Shown here: piece after piece, positions 6,891 to 14,837 of the stretch
Layout of the letters: every line of letters begins with the position of its first letter
Numbering within the stretch: position 1 is the first letter of the stretch
From: an uncultured Ruminococcus sp.
GTDB lineage: Bacteria; Bacillota; Clostridia; Lachnospirales; Lachnospiraceae
Direction of reading: 5' to 3'
Assembly: GCA_900066355.1 (NCBI GenBank)
Contig: FMEL01000024.1
Coordinates: 527 to 27,841, forward strand
DNA length: 27,315 nucleotides
Position numbers and translations under genes: made by a program
Notes under the pieces: model-generated
The model's database searches: none
What the model saw: the letters and a program-made list of their open reading frames with translations, nothing else
What the model was told of the DNA's origin: nothing

Positions 6891-7412
6891 ATGGAAAACA
6901 ACTTCTTATCTCTGATCAAGACGCGCCGCAGTGTAAGGGCTTATAAATCAGAGTTTGTCCCCTCCGAGGCTTTGGACGCTGTACTGGAAGCAGGGACTTA
7001 CGCTCCTACCGGCGGAGGACATCAATCTCCAACCATCATTGCAATTACAGACCCCAAATATAGGAAGGAGATTGCAAAACTAAACGCAGAAGTGATGGGG
7101 AGCAACACAGACCCTTATTATGGCGCACCTGTCGTGATTTTGGTTCTGGCAGATGGCTCCGCAAGCACCTTTGTCGAGGATGGAAGCTGCGTCCTTGAAA
7201 ATATGATGCTCGCTGCCCATGCCCTTGGCCTGGGAACCGTATGGGTACATCGGGAACGTGAGATTTTTGACAGTGAAAGCGGCAAGGCTCTCCTGCGGGA
7301 GTGGAAGCTACCGGAAACCTTGCGTGGCGTCGGGGCGATTGCATTGGGTTATCCAGCCCAGGGAAGCCGGCCAACCGCAGCACGCAAACAAAACTATATT
7401 ATTCGGATTTAA
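6891..7412 (+). CDS. Nitroreductase-family FMN oxidoreductase
   Basis: Nitroreductase-fold enzymes bind FMN and reduce nitro, quinone or similar substrates with NAD(P)H. Family signs are the N-terminal KTRRSVRAYKSEFV (FMN phosphate contact), APTGGGHQSPT, the helix LENMMLAAHALGLGTVWVHR and ALGYPA. At 173 residues it is at the short, single-domain end of the family. AGAAGGATG precedes ATG 6891. It is first in an operon with a MATE pump and a truncated acetyltransferase, which points to drug or xenobiotic defence. This stretch looks richer in G+C than its neighbours, hinting at separate ancestry. The substrate is unknown. Confidence 0.9.
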   Translation: MENNFLSLIKTRRSVRAYKSEFVPSEALDAVLEAGTYAPTGGGHQSPTIIAITDPKYRKEIAKLNAEVMGSNTDPYYGAPVVILVLADGSASTFVEDGSCVLENMMLAAHALGLGTVWVHREREIFDSESGKALLREWKLPETLRGVGAIALGYPAQGSRPTAARKQNYIIRI

Positions 7413-7420
7413 TGTCCTGC

Positions 7421-7449
7421 TGTCCGGCGCAGTTTTCCTGCGCCGGACA
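7421..7449 (+). promoter_or_regulatory. Strong intercistronic hairpin
   Basis: TGTCCGGCGCAG (7421-7432) and CTGCGCCGGACA (7438-7449) form a perfect 12-bp GC-rich stem with loop TTTTC. There is no T-run after it (ATTTATGG follows), and the AAAGGAGG site of the MATE gene comes 8 nt later. It may stabilise or process the mRNA between the two genes rather than terminate. Confidence 0.65.
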
Positions 7450-7471
7450 ATTTATGGAAAGGAGGTAGAGT

Positions 7472-8833
7472 ATGCAGACGAATAACAAAATGGCGGTTGC
7501 TCCTGTCGGAAAGCTCATCTGGCAAATGTCGCTGCCACCGCTGATCTCCATGTTTCTGCAATATTCCTATAATCTGATAGACAGCGCGTTTGTAGCGCGT
7601 CTGAGTGAGAATGCGTTGACGGCTGTTTCTCTGTCATTCCCGATTACAACCCTGATGAATGCAGCGTCCATCTGGATCGGTGTCGGTGTGAATGTATTGA
7701 TTGCAGGGTATCTTGGGGAGAGAAAGCAAGATGAAGCAAATATCACCGTTACACACGGATTGTTACTGGCCTTTGGAATTGGGGCTTTGCTCAATCTTCT
7801 GTCATTACTGATTATGAAACCCTACTTTGGAGCATTCACCAATAATGAAGAAATTTATCAGTTGAGTATGGCCTATATGAGCGTATGTTCGTTCATGCAA
7901 ATTCCTAACATGGCGCATATCGCAATCCAGAAGATGATACAGGCTACCGGGAACATGGTTGCTCCCATGTGCTTCCAGATTGCGGGAGTGGTCGTTAATT
8001 TTGTATTCGACCCACTCCTAATTTTTGGTATTGGTGTTTTTCCGTCTATGGGAATCCGTGGCGCTGCGGTGGCTACTGTTGCGGGCTATTTGTTATCCAT
8101 GATTTTGGCATTTGCCTTGCTGCTGGGCAAAAAGCAGAAAGTGCGGATAAAGATCAAAGGATTTCATTTGCAAAAGTGGCTGATTGGCCGTATTTTCACC
8201 CTTGGACTGCCGTCTTTTATTATGAATGCCCTTAGTTCTTTTATGGTGACTTTTGTAAACTTTTTTCTGGTCGCCTATTCCGATACGGCAATCGCTTTCT
8301 TCGGTGCGTATTTTAAGGTGCAGCAGTTGATTGTCATGACGGTCAACGGGCTGATCCAGGGCTGTCTTCCTATTATGCGGTTTAACTACGGTGCGGGAAA
8401 CAGAGATAGGCTGCACTCTGCTTTCCGCTACGGAACCGCTTTGGTCTCCGGTATGATGATACTGGGAACATTGACCGTCATCCTCTTTCCGGCGCAGCTT
8501 TTGGGATTATTTACGGCGTCGGAATCCATGCGCTCCTTTGGAATATCCGCTATGCGGATTATGGCGGTCAGCTACCTGTTCTGCGGATGGTCTACCATGA
8601 TCTCCACCTATCTTCAGGCAACAGAACAGGTCTTTCCAAGTATGCTGATCCAGCTACTGCGTCAGTTTCTGCTGCTCATTTCATTCATGTGGGGTCTGGA
8701 AAAACTCCTGAAGATTACAGGGATCTGGCTGTCCTTCCCTGTCACAGAAACGGCAACATTCGTTCTGGCGCTTCTGATCTTCCGAGCAGGCAGAAAAACA
8801 GAAACGCTTTGCAGCGGTACAAAAACACAGTAA
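7472..8833 (+). CDS. MATE-family multidrug efflux transporter
   Basis: A 453-residue integral membrane antiporter with about twelve helices. MATE proteins export cationic drugs and other compounds using a Na+ or H+ gradient. Family features are the N-terminal LIWQMSLPPLISMFLQYSYN, the repeated motif around IAIQKMIQATGNMVAPM in the first half, and QGCLPIMRFNYGAGN in the second half. AAAGGAGG lies 7 nt before the ATG. It follows the nitroreductase by 59 bp and precedes a truncated GNAT gene, so all three form one transcript. The MepA/NorM/DinF subgroup cannot be told from sequence reading; the substrate is unknown. Confidence 0.92.
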   Translation: MQTNNKMAVAPVGKLIWQMSLPPLISMFLQYSYNLIDSAFVARLSENALTAVSLSFPITTLMNAASIWIGVGVNVLIAGYLGERKQDEANITVTHGLLLAFGIGALLNLLSLLIMKPYFGAFTNNEEIYQLSMAYMSVCSFMQIPNMAHIAIQKMIQATGNMVAPMCFQIAGVVVNFVFDPLLIFGIGVFPSMGIRGAAVATVAGYLLSMILAFALLLGKKQKVRIKIKGFHLQKWLIGRIFTLGLPSFIMNALSSFMVTFVNFFLVAYSDTAIAFFGAYFKVQQLIVMTVNGLIQGCLPIMRFNYGAGNRDRLHSAFRYGTALVSGMMILGTLTVILFPAQLLGLFTASESMRSFGISAMRIMAVSYLFCGWSTMISTYLQATEQVFPSMLIQLLRQFLLLISFMWGLEKLLKITGIWLSFPVTETATFVLALLIFRAGRKTETLCSGTKTQ

Positions 8834-8855
8834 GAACAGGAAAAGGAGAGACGAT

Positions 8856-8938
8856 ATGGAAATACATATTAAAAAAGGGCTAGATGCTCTGCAAACAGAA
8901 ACCGTATTTCGCCTTCTATCACAGACCGTATGGGCATG
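8856..8938 (+). pseudogene. GNAT acetyltransferase, N-terminal stub
   Basis: After AAAAGGAG a frame begins MEIHIKKGLDALQTETVFRL and continues LSQTVWA, typical of the N terminus of small GNAT enzymes (LLSQTYWA type). Homology stops after about 27 residues; the rest of the frame (CNRIISICIYYK...) is unrelated. The missing part includes the whole acetyl-CoA site. It was the third gene of the nitroreductase-MATE operon and was cut by the deletion that joined it to the ABC transporter stub. Confidence 0.65.
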
Positions 8939-9050
8939 CAACAGAATCATTTCTATTTGTATTTACTACAAGGCAATAGCAAAGCCAGCCGAGCCAGTCA
9001 ACGGTCAAGATGAACGGTGCCATACACGCCGCCGTTGACAGCCCCGCCCG

Positions 9051-9125
9051 CCTTTGCAGATTGACATCATTTACTGCTGTTTTGTCTTTGAACTGCTTGC
9101 TTAAATGCTCTATTTTCAGTTCCAT
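9051..9125 (-). pseudogene. ABC transporter ATPase, N-terminal stub
   Basis: MELKIEHLSKQFKDKTAVND followed by VNLQ is the usual start of an ABC ATPase, and AAAGGAG stands 7 nt before it. The Walker A region (GANGAGKTT) never appears; from about 9050 the frame runs on with unrelated, partly hydrophobic sequence to 8919. Its regulatory region upstream (terminator hairpin and response-regulator-like repeats) is intact, so control elements remain without a working gene. Confidence 0.65.
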
Positions 9126-9162
9126 GCTTACACTCCTTTCTTTTGCTTCGGCTGAACAATAA

Positions 9163-9205
9163 AAAGCCCTTGTTCGATAATCATTGTACCGAACAAAGGC
9201 TTTTC
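9163..9205 (-). terminator. Terminator-like hairpin in the leader of the ABC stub
   Basis: AAAAGCCCTTGTTCG (9163-9177) pairs with CGAACAAAGGCTTTT (9191-9205) with one mismatch. On the minus strand the stem ends in TTTTTATTG and lies 38 bp before the ABC start codon, so it would act as an attenuator or as the end of an upstream transcript. Confidence 0.65.
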
Positions 9206-9228
9206 AATCTCAAAAATCACACGCTTAA

Positions 9229-9269
9229 ATTCCTAAGTAATTCCTAAGATCACATTCTTATTTTCCTAA
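9229..9269 (-). promoter_or_regulatory. Direct repeats resembling an OmpR-type regulator box
   Basis: TTCCTAAG occurs at 9229, 9240 and 9262, at steps of 11 and 22 bp. An 11-bp period of direct repeats is what OmpR/PhoB-family response regulators bind. It lies upstream of the ABC transporter stub. No two-component genes remain next to it. Confidence 0.6.
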
Positions 9270-9297
9270 GCGGAAAGGGGTAATGTAATCACAAAGT

Positions 9298-9824
9298 CTG
9301 CCTATAAAATGCGTTTGGAAGCAATGAAAAGGCAAGCAGGCAGACCGAGCAAAGAAAATGGAGTCCCAGTGGGACACAATTCTATTGTGGGTAAATCAAG
9401 AGAGATTTTAGCTTCTGAGAGTCAGGACAGTAACACACAAATACAGCGTTATGTCCGCCTGACAAACCTTGTTCCCGAACTGCTTGAATTTGTTGACGAG
9501 GGGCGTATTAAAATGTGTCCTGCCGTAGAACTTTCCTATCTTGATGAAGATTGCCAGCGTGATGTGGTTGATGAAATCGACCTGAATGACGCTACCCCGT
9601 CACACGACCAGACAATCCGTATGCGAAAGTTATTCAACGAGGACAACCTTACAACAGAAGCAATCCACGCTGTTATGTCTGAGGAAAAGCCGAACCAAAA
9701 GGAAAAAATCGTGTTGAGGGGCGACAGAGTAAGACAGCTTATCCCGAAAAATATTCCCGTCAGTCAGACGGAGGATTTTGTCTACAAGGCATTGGAGCAT
9801 TACAACAAGTTCTTCAACGATTGA
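9298..9824 (+). pseudogene. ParB-like protein lacking its N-terminal domain
   Basis: The frame starts in mid-gene at SAYKMRLEAMKRQAGRPSK, which aligns by eye with AFAYKMKMDAMKRQAGRPSK of the ParB encoded at 24961-25869. It holds the central HTH (SNTQIQRYVRLTNLVPELLE), AVELSYLD and a C-terminal part, ending YNKFFND. The ParB N-terminal CTPase/nuclease-like domain (GHRR box) is missing. An ATG at 9309 could give 171 residues, but no ribosome-binding site is seen. It is a remnant of a Tn1549-like element, joined directly to an integrase remnant. Confidence 0.75.
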
Positions 9825-10644
9825 TAATATACATACGGTTCTTCATCAGGTTTTACAGATTGCTGTCGATGATGACTTTATCAGAAATAACCCGTCAGAT
9901 AATGTGTTGAGAGAATTGAAAAAAGCACATTGTTTTCAGTCGGAAAAGCGTAGAGCGTTGACGAAACCGGAGCAGGAGCTATTTCTGAATTTCCTGAAAA
10001 CCCACCCTGTATATGAACACTGATATCCGGTCTTTGCAGTAATGATAGGAACTGGACTTCGTGTGGGGGAAGTAACTGAATTGAGATGGTGTGATATTGA
10101 TATGGAAAGTGGAATGATTGATGTTAATCATACTCTTGTATATTATGACCACAGAACCGAGGGAAGTAAAAGTGGCTGTTATTTCAATGTAAATACAACG
10201 AAGACTCCGGCGAGTATGAGGCAGGTTCCAATGCTCGGTTTTGTGAAAGAAGCATTTGAACATGAGAAACAGAAGCAGGAAGATTTAGGACTTCATTGCG
10301 AGGTCACGATTGACGGATGTACAGATTTTATTTTCATCAATCGTTTTGGTCAGGCACAGCACCAAGCCACACTCAACAAAGCAATCCGAAGAATTATCCG
10401 TGATTGCAATGATGAGCAGTTTTTGCACAGTGATGAACCTGATGTGTTACTTCCTCATTTTAGCTGCCACTCGCTTAGACATACATTTACAACAAGAATG
10501 TGTGAAGCTGGAGTAAATATAAAGGTCATTCAAGAAGCACTCGGACATTCAGATATTTCAACTACACTGAACATCTATGCTGATGTTACAAAAGAAATGA
10601 AAGCGGAAGAGTTCAAAGGATTGGATAGCTACTTCAAAGTATAA
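9815..10644 (+). pseudogene. Tyrosine recombinase, 5'-truncated with an in-frame stop
   Basis: Tyrosine recombinases of ICEs and phages cut and join DNA at att sites. Here the core-binding domain begins abruptly at TIDNIHTVLHQVLQIAVDDD, and the N-terminal arm-binding part is missing. After HPVYEH a TGA (10021-10023) interrupts the frame, where TGG (Trp) would fit before YPVFAV. The same frame then continues with the whole catalytic domain: IGTGLRVGEVTELRW (Arg), HSLRHTFTTRMCEAG (H-x-x-R), ALGHSDISTTLNIYADV (His and nucleophile Tyr). ATG 10042 could make a 200-residue catalytic fragment. Overlap with the ParB end marks the fusion point at about 9815-9825. Confidence 0.85.
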
Positions 10645-10662
10645 TATTGGGTATAATATTGG
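10639..10662. repeat. Tandem 12-bp repeat at the integrase stop
   Basis: GTATAATATTGG is repeated exactly, head to tail, at 10639-10650 and 10651-10662; the first copy contains the integrase TAA. It could be arm-type or end sequence of the lost element, or simple slippage. Confidence 0.6.
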
Positions 10663-10765
10663 ACTTCACATACAGAGTGTTGTGTGTTCTTTTTTTCGTT
10701 GGATAAAAAGAGAAATGCTTGAATGGGATATCTTTATGTATCTTTAAACGCCCAAATTAGAAATA

Positions 10766-11404
10766 TTACTCTTCTTCACTCTTCTTCAACTTCGAATAAT
10801 AACTATCCGCAGTATAAAGCGCCGCCACCGGATTATGCCCCAATACACGGTCTTTCGTCACTGCTGTCGTAGTCAGTGCCTCGGAATATTTGTAAAACAG
10901 ACTGTCATGCCCCACACAAAGTCCGACCACAACATTCAGGTCCGTCTTCGCCTTGTTCAGAAGCTTTGCCTGCAGGATCGGATTACACATATTCACACCG
11001 ACACCTTCGCAGCATTCCGGGATGCCGACCGATGTCTTCTTCTGTGTTCCGGCTTTACAGCCGACACCATACACCTCAAAGCCATGTCTGCGCAGGATAT
11101 CTGCCAGGATACGGCTTTCTTTCAACAATCCGACACAGGTTGCGATCCCGATCTTTTTCGCATTAATCTTCTTTGCAAAATCCATGATTTCTTCGACACG
11201 GGTATGTTTGCAGTAATTCTCATACTCTACTTCAGCTGCAGCGATTGTTACTTTGCGGTTCTCGTCTTCATTGTAGCATTCCATAGCTTCATTTAGAACT
11301 TCTTCATCCATGTGTGTTGTCAGACAGAAATCCGGATAGGTTTTATCCATTTTGCTGCAGTTTTTTACTGCGCAGTCGATACAGGACATGTCTTCTTTTT
11401 TCAT
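10766..11404 (-). CDS. DUF1847 family Cys-rich protein
   Basis: A 212-residue protein of the DUF1847 type, found in anaerobes and presumed to bind metal; its function is not established. The N-terminal cluster SCIDCAVKNC...DFC gives Cys 8, 11, 16 and 27. The centre has a Rossmann-like KKIGIATCVGLLKESRILA and a second Cys-rich part (VGCKAGTQ, IPECCEG, NMCNP), then VVVGLCVGHDSLF. The chosen ATG 11404 follows AAAGGAG by 8 nt; the longer frame to 11452 has no such site. It appears monocistronic. Confidence 0.82.
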   Translation of the reverse strand: MKKEDMSCIDCAVKNCSKMDKTYPDFCLTTHMDEEVLNEAMECYNEDENRKVTIAAAEVEYENYCKHTRVEEIMDFAKKINAKKIGIATCVGLLKESRILADILRRHGFEVYGVGCKAGTQKKTSVGIPECCEGVGVNMCNPILQAKLLNKAKTDLNVVVGLCVGHDSLFYKYSEALTTTAVTKDRVLGHNPVAALYTADSYYSKLKKSEEE

Positions 11405-11585
11405 TTTTTCATTCTCCTTTTGTATACCTTGGTATCTACAGAGGCCTGCCACTGGCAGATTCTCTAGATTAAGCTTTACTTTGTAAAATATCCTCTATTT
11501 ACTTCATAATAACAAATACTTATACTACAGACAATGGTTTTCCGTTTTTATTTTCTTATTTTTTTTAGTTCTTTTCTATGAGAAA

Positions 11586-11603
11586 CGTTCCCCGATTCAG
11601 GGG
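11586..11603. other. Small hairpin in a gene-free stretch
   Basis: Between the DUF1847 start and the PgsA-like gene end (11405-11718) no gene is visible. The one notable item is CGTTCCCCGATTCAGGGG, with CCCC/GGGG arms, a relative of the palindrome at 629-645. Confidence 0.4.
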
Positions 11604-11718
11604 TGATTTGTCATGAATTGTCGATTCTGATTTTTGAAAAATTATTGAAAATTATCTTTTTAAACTTGAAGATATATAACAGTCTCTCTGATAGACCATC
11701 ATCTTTGGATTTATACTA

Positions 11719-12018
11719 TCATGTATGCGGAAAACGAGTAAACAGACAGATTAACATCGCTGCCTGTGTCAGCTTATCAGCCACCGGATCAAGTATTTTT
11801 CCTAAATTACTAATCCTATGGAATCTTCTTGCGATATATCCATCAGCAAGATCCGTAAGACCAGACAGCAATAAGATTTCACCAGCTAACAGAGGATTTT
11901 TCTTTACACAATAACTCCATATAATTACCGGAATCAGACAAAGCCGAAAAAAAGAAAGAAGATTAGGAACCGTAATAATTCTATTCAAATTTTCTTCCTG
12001 ATTCACTTCACTCTGCAT
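11719..12018 (-). pseudogene. PgsA-like CDP-alcohol phosphatidyltransferase, C-terminally truncated
   Basis: The family makes phosphatidylglycerol phosphate (or related lipids) from CDP-diacylglycerol. The complete catalytic signature is present: D56, D59-G60, A63-R64, G73, D77 and D81 in DLADGYIARRFHRISNLGK followed by ILDPVADK. The N-terminal helix (NLLSFFRLCLIPVIIW) and second helix are also there. The protein stops at residue 99 (FTRFPHT), where relatives run to about 180, so roughly three membrane helices are missing. It overlaps the end of the FUSC gene by 11 nt and is the last gene of the two-component operon. The active residues are complete, so activity cannot be excluded, but loss of function is more likely. 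Confidence 0.75.
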
Positions 12019-13072
12019 GTACGGTCATCTCACTTTCCTTTTTTTTAGACATAAACCAATAAAATATAACACAAAATGCTAAAGCAAACACAACACCAAA
12101 AACATTTTGAATCACTCTAAGACTAACCGCTCCTTGTAGTCCATAAGTCTCTGCAGCAATGGCTAAAGCACCAAATGTGTTAAATACTGCCTGCCAGCCA
12201 TATTGTGCTGAAAATCCTACACCGATTCCACCAAGAATTCCTATATATGCATAGATTGACGAAGGAAGCAGAAAATATAATACTGTAAAACATATAACAC
12301 CTGCAATATTTCCGACAATCCTTTTACGGACTCTGTAGCGCATATCTTCCATAAACGGCAAAATCGCGGACATGGCCGCAATACCAGCCCACATTGCACG
12401 TGGCATATTACAAAGTTCTGCAATGCAAAGGACAATCGGTACGCATAAAATCTGACATATCTGCCATTTTGTTCTGGAAGAAGTGAGATCAAATTCTTGT
12501 ATCAGATTTTTCAGATTTCTTTTATAAGTTCTGTTTTTATGATTTCGATAAAATACGAAGCAGGTAAGTGCTGCACCTAAAGCCATTCCGACTAATCGCA
12601 TCTGATAGCTTTTTCCCGTAACATCATAACCATATAGCAGCAGATACCCAAGAACCAATGTAGATTGATTAAACATGAATGGATTATGGCATCCGAACAG
12701 AATCAACACAGCCAGTGCCGCAATATTTAACAGCATTCCCAATACCGGTGAAAACTGATTTGCTAAATGCGGACATACAGTCATAATTACAAAGAACAAA
12801 GCCAAAAGCATCGTAGATTGTCCGGTGTGGATCCCCAGATCCGCATTTCTAAACACCATAAGACATAATAAGACTACTACACCTACAATGCTGTTCTCAT
12901 TTCCAAATAGGATGCTGAAAATACTAACAAAGAAAAAACAAAATGCCAATGTAAGAGCTATCTTCACCAGATATACCCACATATGATATAATTTTTCTTT
13001 TAGTGTTTCACTCTTTTTCAACAGGTTTTTAGAACCTGCCTGATTTAACTGCAACTCCTGATAAAATGTCAT
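12008..13072 (-). CDS. FUSC-family membrane protein (aromatic acid exporter type)
   Basis: FUSC proteins (YccS/AaeB-like) are multi-helix membrane proteins thought to export aromatic acids or related compounds. This 354-residue protein has two blocks of about five helices each, separated by a cytoplasmic stretch with basic residues (YRNHKNRTYKRNLKNLIQEF). The second block begins with MWAGIAAMSAILPFMEDMRYRVRKRIVGNIAG, the typical FUSC repeat (R-x-x-x-R-x-x-G). Small relatives without the large soluble domain are common in Firmicutes. GGGAGG precedes ATG 13072. It lies 33 bp after the histidine kinase gene and overlaps the PgsA-like gene. The substrate is unknown. Confidence 0.8.
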   Translation of the reverse strand: MTFYQELQLNQAGSKNLLKKSETLKEKLYHMWVYLVKIALTLAFCFFFVSIFSILFGNENSIVGVVVLLCLMVFRNADLGIHTGQSTMLLALFFVIMTVCPHLANQFSPVLGMLLNIAALAVLILFGCHNPFMFNQSTLVLGYLLLYGYDVTGKSYQMRLVGMALGAALTCFVFYRNHKNRTYKRNLKNLIQEFDLTSSRTKWQICQILCVPIVLCIAELCNMPRAMWAGIAAMSAILPFMEDMRYRVRKRIVGNIAGVICFTVLYFLLPSSIYAYIGILGGIGVGFSAQYGWQAVFNTFGALAIAAETYGLQGAVSLRVIQNVFGVVFALAFCVIFYWFMSKKKESEMTVHAE

Positions 13073-13105
13073 ATAAATCCTCCCATCTTCTAATTTATCT
13101 TAAAA

Positions 13106-14149
13106 CTATATAATCTCATCTTTCTGCTTTGGCAGCTCTATAACAAATCTGCATCCACCATATTCACGGTTTTCTGCTTTGATTGTTCCTCCGGCACTAT
13201 CTACAATCCGTTTTACAAGTGCAAGACCTAGGCCATTTCCTTCTGCTTTATGAGATCCATCTACCTGATAGAACTTGTCAAATATTCTGGATTTTACATC
13301 ATCCTCTATTCCTGGTCCTTCATCTTCCAGAATGAACTTAACAGAATCCTGTTCTTGTTTCAGAAACATCGTAATTGTCCCCTTTGAAGGGCTGAACTTA
13401 ATCGCATTATCCAAAAGATTTATCCAGATATGCATAAAAAGTCCTTCATTCCCAGTATATTTAACTTCCTCCAATTCTACCTGAAAACCAATTTCTTTTT
13501 CTGTCCATTTTGTTTCCAATGAAAGAAATGCCTGGCGGATCTGTTCATCCAGACGATATTCTGTTTTTTTCATTGGTATATTCTGATTCTCTAACTTGGA
13601 TAACAGCAAAATATTACCAACCAATCCGGAAAGTCTTTGGGTGTTAAATAAGATTTTTTCTACATATTCCTCTTGATCCGGAGACAGTTCTTCTCCCTGA
13701 AGCAGCATTGTATATCCTTCAATGGCATTAATCGGGGTCTTAAACTCATGAGAAACATTAGATACAAAATCCATCTGCAGCACCTCTGTTGCACGAAGTT
13801 CTTTTGTCATAACATTAAAACTTTGATAAGATTCTCCAACTTCTGCTATACGGCTGTTCGTTTCCAAATGCTGTTCAAAATCTCCCTGAGAAACTTCCTT
13901 CATTGCTTTACTAAGTCTGGTAATTGGTTCCAGTAATTTTGCATTGATAAAGGAAGTGATCAGCCCTGCAATCAATGTATTGAAAATCAAAAGCCAGCCA
14001 AGCACAGGTATGCTGCCCGGCAGATTAAAAAAATGATTCAAAAAAGCAAATAATAAAGCAGATATGACTGTTGAAAATACAAGTGCCAGCCAGATTGCAC
14101 CAGTCAGACAGGATCGGATCCGCAATCCTTTTTCTTTCTTTTGTTCCAT
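13106..14149 (-). CDS. Sensor histidine kinase (two-component system)
   Basis: A short-loop sensor kinase of 347 residues: two helices (about 17-38 and 47-69) with only about eight residues between them, then a HAMP domain (70-120), HisKA with phospho-accepting His134 in FVSNVSHEFKTPINAIEGY, and HATPase_c with NLLDNAIKFS, DEGPGIEDD and GNGLGLALVKRIV. With almost no extracellular part it probably senses within the membrane or through a partner, as in cell-envelope-stress (intramembrane-sensing) kinases. Its ATG shares one base with the stop codon of the response regulator (TAATG), so translation is coupled. The FUSC gene follows, a possible regulated target or sensor partner (inference). Confidence 0.93.
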   Translation of the reverse strand: MEQKKEKGLRIRSCLTGAIWLALVFSTVISALLFAFLNHFFNLPGSIPVLGWLLIFNTLIAGLITSFINAKLLEPITRLSKAMKEVSQGDFEQHLETNSRIAEVGESYQSFNVMTKELRATEVLQMDFVSNVSHEFKTPINAIEGYTMLLQGEELSPDQEEYVEKILFNTQRLSGLVGNILLLSKLENQNIPMKKTEYRLDEQIRQAFLSLETKWTEKEIGFQVELEEVKYTGNEGLFMHIWINLLDNAIKFSPSKGTITMFLKQEQDSVKFILEDEGPGIEDDVKSRIFDKFYQVDGSHKAEGNGLGLALVKRIVDSAGGTIKAENREYGGCRFVIELPKQKDEII

Positions 14150-14820
14150 TATTTTTTCACCACCTTGTATCCAATTCCACGCATTGTTACGATTTCAAAA
14201 TCAGGGTTATCTTTAAAACGCTCTCTGATTCTTCCTATATGTACCTCTATCGTATGTGGGTCTGCCTCCGTCTCGTATCCCCATACTTCATCCATCAACT
14301 GTTGTTTTGTAAATGTTCTGCCTGGCGAAGCTGCAAGCTTATATAAAAGCAGGAATTCTTTTTTAGGCAAAACAAGACTTTCCTTATCAGTTGTAACCGT
14401 CATTGCATCATAATCAAACTCTGTTGAACCGATCACAATTTTGTGTTCATTCAGTATCTGTGCACGGCGAAGCAGTGCTCCGACTCTTAAAACCATTTCA
14501 TTCACATTTACCGGTTTTACCATATAATCGTCACTTCCCGAAAGAAATCCCTGGCGCATATCATCAAAGGAACCTTTCGCAGTGATCATAAGCACTGGTA
14601 TCTGATATCCTGCTGAACGAAGTTCTGACACCAGTTCATAGCCATCCATAACCGGCATCATAATATCAGAAATGATCAGATCAATATATTCCTTATCCAA
14701 TACTTCTAATGCCTGTGCTCCATCCGATGCACTTTTGACTTGATATCCATTCTTCTCAAGCACTTTTTGGAATAGCTGGCTTAATTCTTTATCATCTTCT
14801 ACAATCAATATTTGAAACAC
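14149..14820 (-). CDS. OmpR-family response regulator
   Basis: The receiver domain starts MFQILIVEDDKELSQLF (GTG start) and has acid pocket D9/D10, phospho-acceptor D52 in LIISDIMMPVMDG and the Lys of MLITAKGS. The C-terminal winged helix ends HTIEVHIGRIRERFKDNPDF and MRGIGYKVVKK. The GTG at 14820 is chosen because AAGGAGGAAGGAAAAC stands before it; the ATG at 14859 lies inside the preceding gene and has no site. It is cotranscribed with the PLD gene upstream (17-bp gap) and the kinase downstream. The 11-bp direct repeats before the operon are a likely binding site. Confidence 0.93.
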   Translation of the reverse strand: MFQILIVEDDKELSQLFQKVLEKNGYQVKSASDGAQALEVLDKEYIDLIISDIMMPVMDGYELVSELRSAGYQIPVLMITAKGSFDDMRQGFLSGSDDYMVKPVNVNEMVLRVGALLRRAQILNEHKIVIGSTEFDYDAMTVTTDKESLVLPKKEFLLLYKLAASPGRTFTKQQLMDEVWGYETEADPHTIEVHIGRIRERFKDNPDFEIVTMRGIGYKVVKK

Positions 14821-14837
14821 GTTTTCCTTCCTCCTTA

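Noticed and set aside
8919..9050. Continuation of the ABC stub as a real protein end
   Set aside because: The sequence after VNLQ does not match an ABC ATPase in any frame and no Walker motif follows.
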